From assembly GCA_026686845.1 (NCBI GenBank), contig JAIVEN010000024.1:7613501-7677500 (forward strand): a stretch of 64,000 bases of DNA. Reading direction: 5' to 3'. Each line of letters starts with the position of its first letter. Within the stretch, counting starts at the first letter, position 1. Source of the DNA: Adenanthera pavonina. Lineage: Eukaryota; Streptophyta; Magnoliopsida; Fabales; Fabaceae. A program made the translations under genes and the position numbers. This document shows, piece after piece, positions 59,100 through 64,000 of this stretch. The notes beneath the pieces are model-generated. The model was given only the letters and a program-made list of their open reading frames with translations, searched no databases and was not told the DNA's origin.

Positions 59100-60759
59100 C
59101 GTTAGATTTGCTAACTTCCCAAGAGGAGAGGTGAATTGGTAAGATTACGATTTTCTACAAAATGCCAATAAAGTGAAGAAAGTAAAGGTGACAGTAAAAT
59201 AGAGTATAAGTGAATAACAAGTAAAAGTAGTAATAGAGAAGGGAAGACACAGATGTTTATCCTGCTTCGGTCTCTCAATCTTGACCTACGTCCAGTCCTC
59301 AAGCCACCACTTGAGATTTTTCAATATCTTGCAAGAATTCAGTGGGCTTCTTGCAAATGCCATAGTACAGCTATGATACTCTATTTTTAGAGCTCACACT
59401 TTCTCTCTTTGCATTTTAGCTAAGTGCTTACCCAATCCCTTATGATATCCCCTCACAAGAAAATATTTCTTCCAGATGAAGATAAGATTGTTTACAATGG
59501 ATAAACTCTCTTCATCAGAGTGTATATGAAAGTTGGAGTACAAAGAATGAAGTATCTGAGAGTAAGAGACTTTGAGTTGATGATTTTGCAGAGTTTCAGT
59601 ATATACAAAGGTTAAATCATTTTTCACAACTTCAAATAATGTTATATTTATAGATTTAGGTCTAAACTATACGTTAGAGACAAAATCTATCCGTTGGAGA
59701 AGTTATCAAATGGTTACTCTAAAAAACTATCCGTTCACCAACCGCATTTAATGCTTCTGACACTCAAAGTTCAAATTTCGGTTGGTCGACAGACGAATTT
59801 CATAGAAACTCAAAGCTAAAGACTTTAACGTTGAACATTCGAAGTTCGTCTGTCATGAAGTAAAGTTCAAATTTTGATCTTTGAAAAATGTTTCTATGTT
59901 AGAACATACGAATTTTCAAGTTTAAGGTTCTTCTAGAAAGTATGAACAGTTGTTCCATTTTGCTACAAAACCTTCGAAATTCAAATTTTGATACCCAAAA
60001 TTCATCTGTCAGTGGGCAGTTCAATAAGGCATAATAGTTCATCTATTCAAAATTTGAATTTTCAAAATGCAAAGTTCGTCTGTCAAAGAGGCCTCTTTTC
60101 AGACTTACTTCAAAGTTCGAATTTCTGAATAATATAATTCGTATGTCAACATATCATCATAACAGACTCACAAGCTTTGTCTCTGAAATTTAAATTTTCA
60201 TGGTCAAAGTTCATCTGTGAGTGAGCCATTTTGATGCTCTTTCCAAACTCAGTTTTCAGATGAACTTTGACATATCCTCAGACGAATTTTTCATTTTTCA
60301 TAAGTTGTATTTTGTCTTAAATTCGATTTTTTAAAAGCCAAAGTTTGTCTATCAGAGAAGGCTCGTTTTAGACAAGATTCAAAATTTGAATTTCTGCTGT
60401 CAAAGTTCATCTGCCAGAGAAGGCTCTTTTCAGACTTGTTCATTTTCAATACGAAATTTGAATTTCCAAGGACAAAGTTCAAATTTTCGAAACAGCATAT
60501 CAGTATAAACATTTCAATCTTCGTCTGTTAGTGGGTGTTTTTCAAATGTTCTATGTATTAACATAGAATCATAGTTTTAAAACTTCTTTTTGCCAATTCA
60601 AAGTCTTTTACTCAATTTAAACACTGTTAGAGACTTTACATCTATTCTTTTACTGGTTTTTCTTGAATTTCTTAATCTGAGATCTTTTGTGCACCTTTGA
60701 TATCTTCTCTCCAAGCTCTTGAAGGATAGTTTGGAATCATCAAAACACTTGATTCAACA
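59100..60759 (-). repeat. copia-3 3' LTR (1660 bp)
   Basis: The minus strand starts TGTTGAATCAAG at 60759 and ends at about 59100 (TGTTAG decayed to CGTTAG). Motif array at 59780-60530, AACGG cluster with TCCAACGGATA near 59700-59690, TATA at 59652-59645, and GTCCTCAAGCC and CCAAGAGGAG phrases near the end, as in copia-1. The polypurine tract lies immediately outside. It is inserted in gypsy-3 pol. Confidence 0.92.
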
Positions 60760-61060
60760 TTCTCCCCTTTTTTTATGATGACAAAACAACTTACAAACTG
60801 GATTAGTACTTGGGTTTGCTTTAACAAGCTTCCCCTCAACATATGCATTATAATTCAAAAGATATCATGTACAGTGGATCAAGTAAAGAGATTCATTAAT
60901 TCATTTAAAGTTTCAGCACAAGGATAGTACATGGCAATCATAGAATTCAGAGCAAATAATTTTCATTTCATTCAAAAGCCACATTACAAGATATTACTAA
61001 GCAACATAAAAACAACATTACAAAATACTACAAGAAGAATCAAGTATTCATAAGTTCTAA
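60760..61060 (-). promoter_or_regulatory. copia-3 3' untranslated stretch with polypurine tract
   Basis: Adjacent to the LTR the minus strand reads AAAAAAAGGGGAGAA (60774-60760), the plus-strand primer. The rest, up to the env-like stop, is non-coding and matches 9486-9768 of copia-1, including the second purine patch (TTGAGGGGAAGC, about 60842-60831). Confidence 0.85.
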
Positions 61061-63262
61061 TTACTTTTTCTTGGACTTGGACTTCTTACTGTAAGTCTTG
61101 TCAGAAGACTTTCCAATTTGCTCGGATATCTTCTCCCCCTTTTTGGCATCATCAGGAAGGTGTGCCAAATTAGCAGGAGGAGGGATCTGAGACACTGGAA
61201 TAGCTTGAAGAGGCACAGGGATAAAAGGCAGTTCTGGATTGAGCTTTGGCAAAGACTCAGAAACTTCAGAACTTGTGTCCTCACCATCAGAGATTTCAAG
61301 AAGTTCCTGAATTTCTTGCCTTGTGACAGCCAACTAAGCCCTTCGTGCCTCTGAGAAACTATAAGAAGAAACAGGTGAGGGAGCAGGAGGACGAAACATT
61401 TCTTCAAGCCTTCTTCTCTGAGCTTGTAAAAGAGCATCATGTGCAATGGCTTGCAAATCAACATAGGGCACAATGCTTCTTTCTTCATTCAAGGCAGCTT
61501 GCATGAATGGTGAAGTGGTGATTGCTGCCACTAGTCTCTCAACTTGATCAGATTCTTGATATGAAAGGATTGAATCTTGAGCATCTGCTAGAATGGGCTC
61601 ATGAAAGCTTGGTCCCTGAGGACCTTCTTCCTCCATGCCATAGTCCAAGGGAGGACCAGGACTTGCCTCATTGCTGGAGGCCTGTGGTATGCTCAATATG
61701 CCAGCAGCCTCAGTGTCATGTATAGCATCATCAGGAACAGGAGAGGCTAGCACAAAAGGACTTGGAGGTTCAGGAGTTGGAGACATAACAGGCTCAGAGA
61801 ATCCTGGCTGAGGTGGAGCTGATGTGACAGGAATGGCACTCCTTATGTCCTTATATGTATCAGCAACACTTTCATGTTCTTGGCCAACTACTGGATTTGA
61901 TCTTGCAGATGAGCAAACTATGCATTTTGCTTATCCCTGATGCTGAGTATGAGTATAGACAAACTGTCATACAACTCAGTGATCTTGGTTGGCTTGGCAC
62001 AAGAGGAGAGAGTAGATGGAATTAGAGCTTGAGCAGACTGAGATGGAGATGGGACAGGCTGAGAAGGCTGAGGTAGGGGTCTTGGAGGAGCCTTAGAGGT
62101 ACCTTCTTGCTGCAGGGAAGCATCTTCATCAAAGAAGAGATCTTCAGATTTTCCAGCTCCCTTTCCAATCCATCTTCCATCCTTTTTCTCTATACCCATC
62201 CTTTGCAGCTCTTCTTCCTTGAAGATCTCAGTAGGCTTCCCTTTCCCTTTCTCAAGATGTTGGATTTGGGCATACTGAAGGATCTTGGAGATGATTGCTG
62301 CATAAGGAAGTATGGAGTCTTTCCTCTGATCCCTAGCCTTGATCATGTGTTGGAGAATGATATGTCCCATGTTGATAAGCTTCCCACACATATTGCTACC
62401 ATCATATGTGCTTCTGCCCTTGTGATCAGATTGAAGCTACCTCCTTTGTTGAAGATAATCCTAGACATAATGTAGTGTAGGATTCTCACTTGAGCACTGA
62501 GGACAATGGGCTTCAGCAAGCTTATGGGTGGCCTGTTCTCCTTTCTTCTAAACAAAGTATTCAGGATTGTGCTTTCTTTGTAGTTCAAGAAAGATCCACC
62601 TTCTTCATCTGCAGTCTTTGCCTCATCCATATACCCAGAAGCAGTAATGTCAATCTTCAAGCCATCTTGCCCTGGAATTTCCAAAACCTCATTAAAGGTT
62701 CCATCTGTTAGCCAGATGGTCCTTGATCTTAGACTGACTTCCCACTTCTTCTTGTTGTTGTTGTATTTCAGAGAGCATACCAAGTCTTGACTACCTCATC
62801 ATCATATCTCTCCAATATCTCTAACAAATTCTTGTATTTAATCATCCACAGCCCGGCATCAAAGTTGTTAGAGATTAAAAATTCTTCCACATTGACACAG
62901 TTAGGCTTGATTACCTTCTTGCTCACAAACTTGGTCGTGTACTCCTCCTGAATATGAGCATTGCTCCATAATGGCAATGTGGTCAGCTCGTATTCTCCAG
63001 ATTCAGTACCGGAGGAGGAAGTGGAAGCAACAGCAGCAGGAGTAGGAGTAGGAACCGTAGGCTCTGTTTTCTTTGGAGAGGACGGTCCAGCTTTCTTGGA
63101 ATCAGCCTTTGGAGTAGTTTTCTGTCTTTTGGAGGGGGTTGCTTTGCTGGATTCGCCTTTTCTTTTCTGTTTCTCACTTTCTTTGGAGGCATATTGGGAT
63201 TTCACCATTCTTTTTGGCCAAGACTCTCCCTTTCCAACCTCTAGATTTTTCACTCTTGCCAT
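61061..63262 (-). pseudogene. copia-3 env-like (post-pol) gene, full length but frameshifted
   Basis: Best copy of the family's extra gene, about 730 codons on the minus strand. It starts at 63262 (MARVKNLEVGKGES) and stops at 61061. Order: a basic Ser/Lys/Pro-rich N-terminus (residues 1-110), a globular domain (about 110-330) with EEFLISNNFDAGLWMIKY, YNNNKKKWEVSLRSRTIWLTDGTFNEVLEIPG, RAEAHMMVAICVG and INMGHIILQHM...LPYAAIISKIL, then a Pro-rich linker, an acidic region and a Lys-rich end (KKSKSKKK). Frames change near 62775, 62385 and 61850, and stops fall at 61918 and 61334. The globular part resembles the family named putative plant transposon protein. There is no signal peptide and no strong hydrophobic segment, so a viral envelope role is unsupported. 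It is co-oriented with pol. Confidence 0.85.
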
Positions 63263-64000
63263 TTTCAGTGGAGGAATGATTCAGAAAGATGCTAAGAATG
63301 AGTTTATAGGGTGCGAAAAGAAGTTTAATCGGTGGAAAATGAAGATTTACGGTTAGAATTAAAGGGTATTGAAGAGAGAATCTGAACTGACTTGAGAAAG
63401 AGACAAATAGGGTTGCGTCTATTCAGAGGATGATCGTTGGATTTAACGTGTGTAATCGCAGGACAGACGAATTTTTAGGGGTCAAAATTTGAACTTCGAG
63501 TAGTTACAGGTTAACACATTCAGCAAAGCTTATTGACATGAATTTTCTCCTGGAAGTTCGTCTGACAGAGGTTTGGTTCAAACAACAAAAGATGAACATA
63601 CGAACTTTGTTTCAACAAAGTTCGAATTTCGAAGAACAGGCAGCAAGCAGTTATCAATACAACAAACAACAGAAGAAATTTTAATTATGAAAATTCATCT
63701 TTTAGAGATTCAATAATGTGAGCATGTTTCAACAGACAAATTTTGAATCAGAAATTCGAATTTCAACATTTTTTAAAGAGTTTCCAACATGCATTTTTTG
63801 AGAAATGGAAATTCGTATAATCTTCATGTTGGACAAAGATAATATTGGAACTTTATTTTTGAAAATTTAAATTTTCATAGACCAACAGATGAATTTTGAC
63901 GGACCACCGAGAACTGTTACAATGTAAAGCAAGTTGAAATTCGTCTAATGGGCATCTAAATTCGAATGTTGATCATGCTGACTTGTTCAAAAACACAATT
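63263..64000 (-). promoter_or_regulatory. copia-3 spacer upstream of env-like gene: U3-like motif array, possible internal promoter
   Basis: Reading towards the gene, units of TTCGAATTT, AAATTCGTCTG and ACATACGAA types recur across about 63960-63450, as in the LTR U3. A TATAAACT box lies at 63308-63301, about 40 bases before the ATG at 63262. The same spacer is seen at 580-1321 and 14353-15079. A promoter function is inferred from likeness to the LTR; the leader would be very short. Confidence 0.5.

Noticed and set aside
61061..63262. Env-like gene as a true viral envelope
   Set aside because: No signal peptide, transmembrane segment or cleavage motif is visible; the name follows position only.

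Overview
The window is gene-poor, repeat-saturated nuclear DNA of a flowering plant. The clade content is Sirevirus-type Ty1/copia, chromovirus-like and Tat-clade Ty3/gypsy, and a CACTA (En/Spm) transposon with a Ulp1-like protease; the species cannot be told. I recognise no cellular gene, tRNA or rRNA. Almost all sequence can be assigned to transposable elements inserted into one another, and most junctions resolve to the base, three of them with perfect 5-bp target-site duplications (TSDs).

Left half (1-20563), outermost to innermost: gypsy-2 (+, degenerate, 15323-20563) contains copia-2 (+, internally deleted, 11492-15322). The 5' LTR of copia-2 contains copia-1 (+, pieces at 1-1321 and 8292-11491), whose post-pol env-like gene contains gypsy-1 (-, 1333-8291). 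Gypsy-1 is the youngest-looking element: its 1430-codon gag-pol frame is almost intact.

Middle (20564-31182): LTR-only remnants with no coding capacity, one nested in another (23290-28411 split by 25509-27851). They cut into the 3' part of copia-4 (-), another SIRE-like element, whose integrase region holds a solo LTR of the copia-1/2/3 family (29245-30833).

31183-45066 is one CACTA transposon on the minus strand, inserted in the protease/pre-integrase region of copia-4. It carries a decayed TNP2 transposase, a second gene ending in a Ulp1-like cysteine protease with its H-D-C triad still readable, hairpin-rich subterminal arrays, and a solo LTR (31463-34385). Copia-4 then resumes with protease, gag and its 5' LTR (45067-48513).

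Right part (48514-64000): copia-4 sits in the integrase start of a Tat-clade element (-, pieces at 48514-49109 and 52277-52829). The Tat element is also split by a solo LTR (49110-52276) and by gypsy-3 (-, 52830-59099). The gypsy-3 LTR carries a further solo LTR with a perfect TSD, and its pol is interrupted by copia-3 (-, 59100 to beyond the window), which supplies the best-preserved copy of the env-like gene (61061-63262).

The points I find most unusual concern LTR regulatory architecture. (i) Copia-1/2/3 LTRs and the internal spacer between RNase H and the env-like gene share a dense array of two related motifs, CAGACGAATTT and AAATTCGAATTT, so the spacer may be a second U3-like promoter. 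(ii) A cluster of AACGG cores resembling mitosis-specific MSA elements sits just upstream of the LTR TATA box. (iii) The 2.5-3.3 kb Ty3-type LTRs carry a conserved candidate intron: a GTAAG-type donor, a TGAGAxxC hairpin, a CTAAY branch-point-like motif and an AG acceptor.
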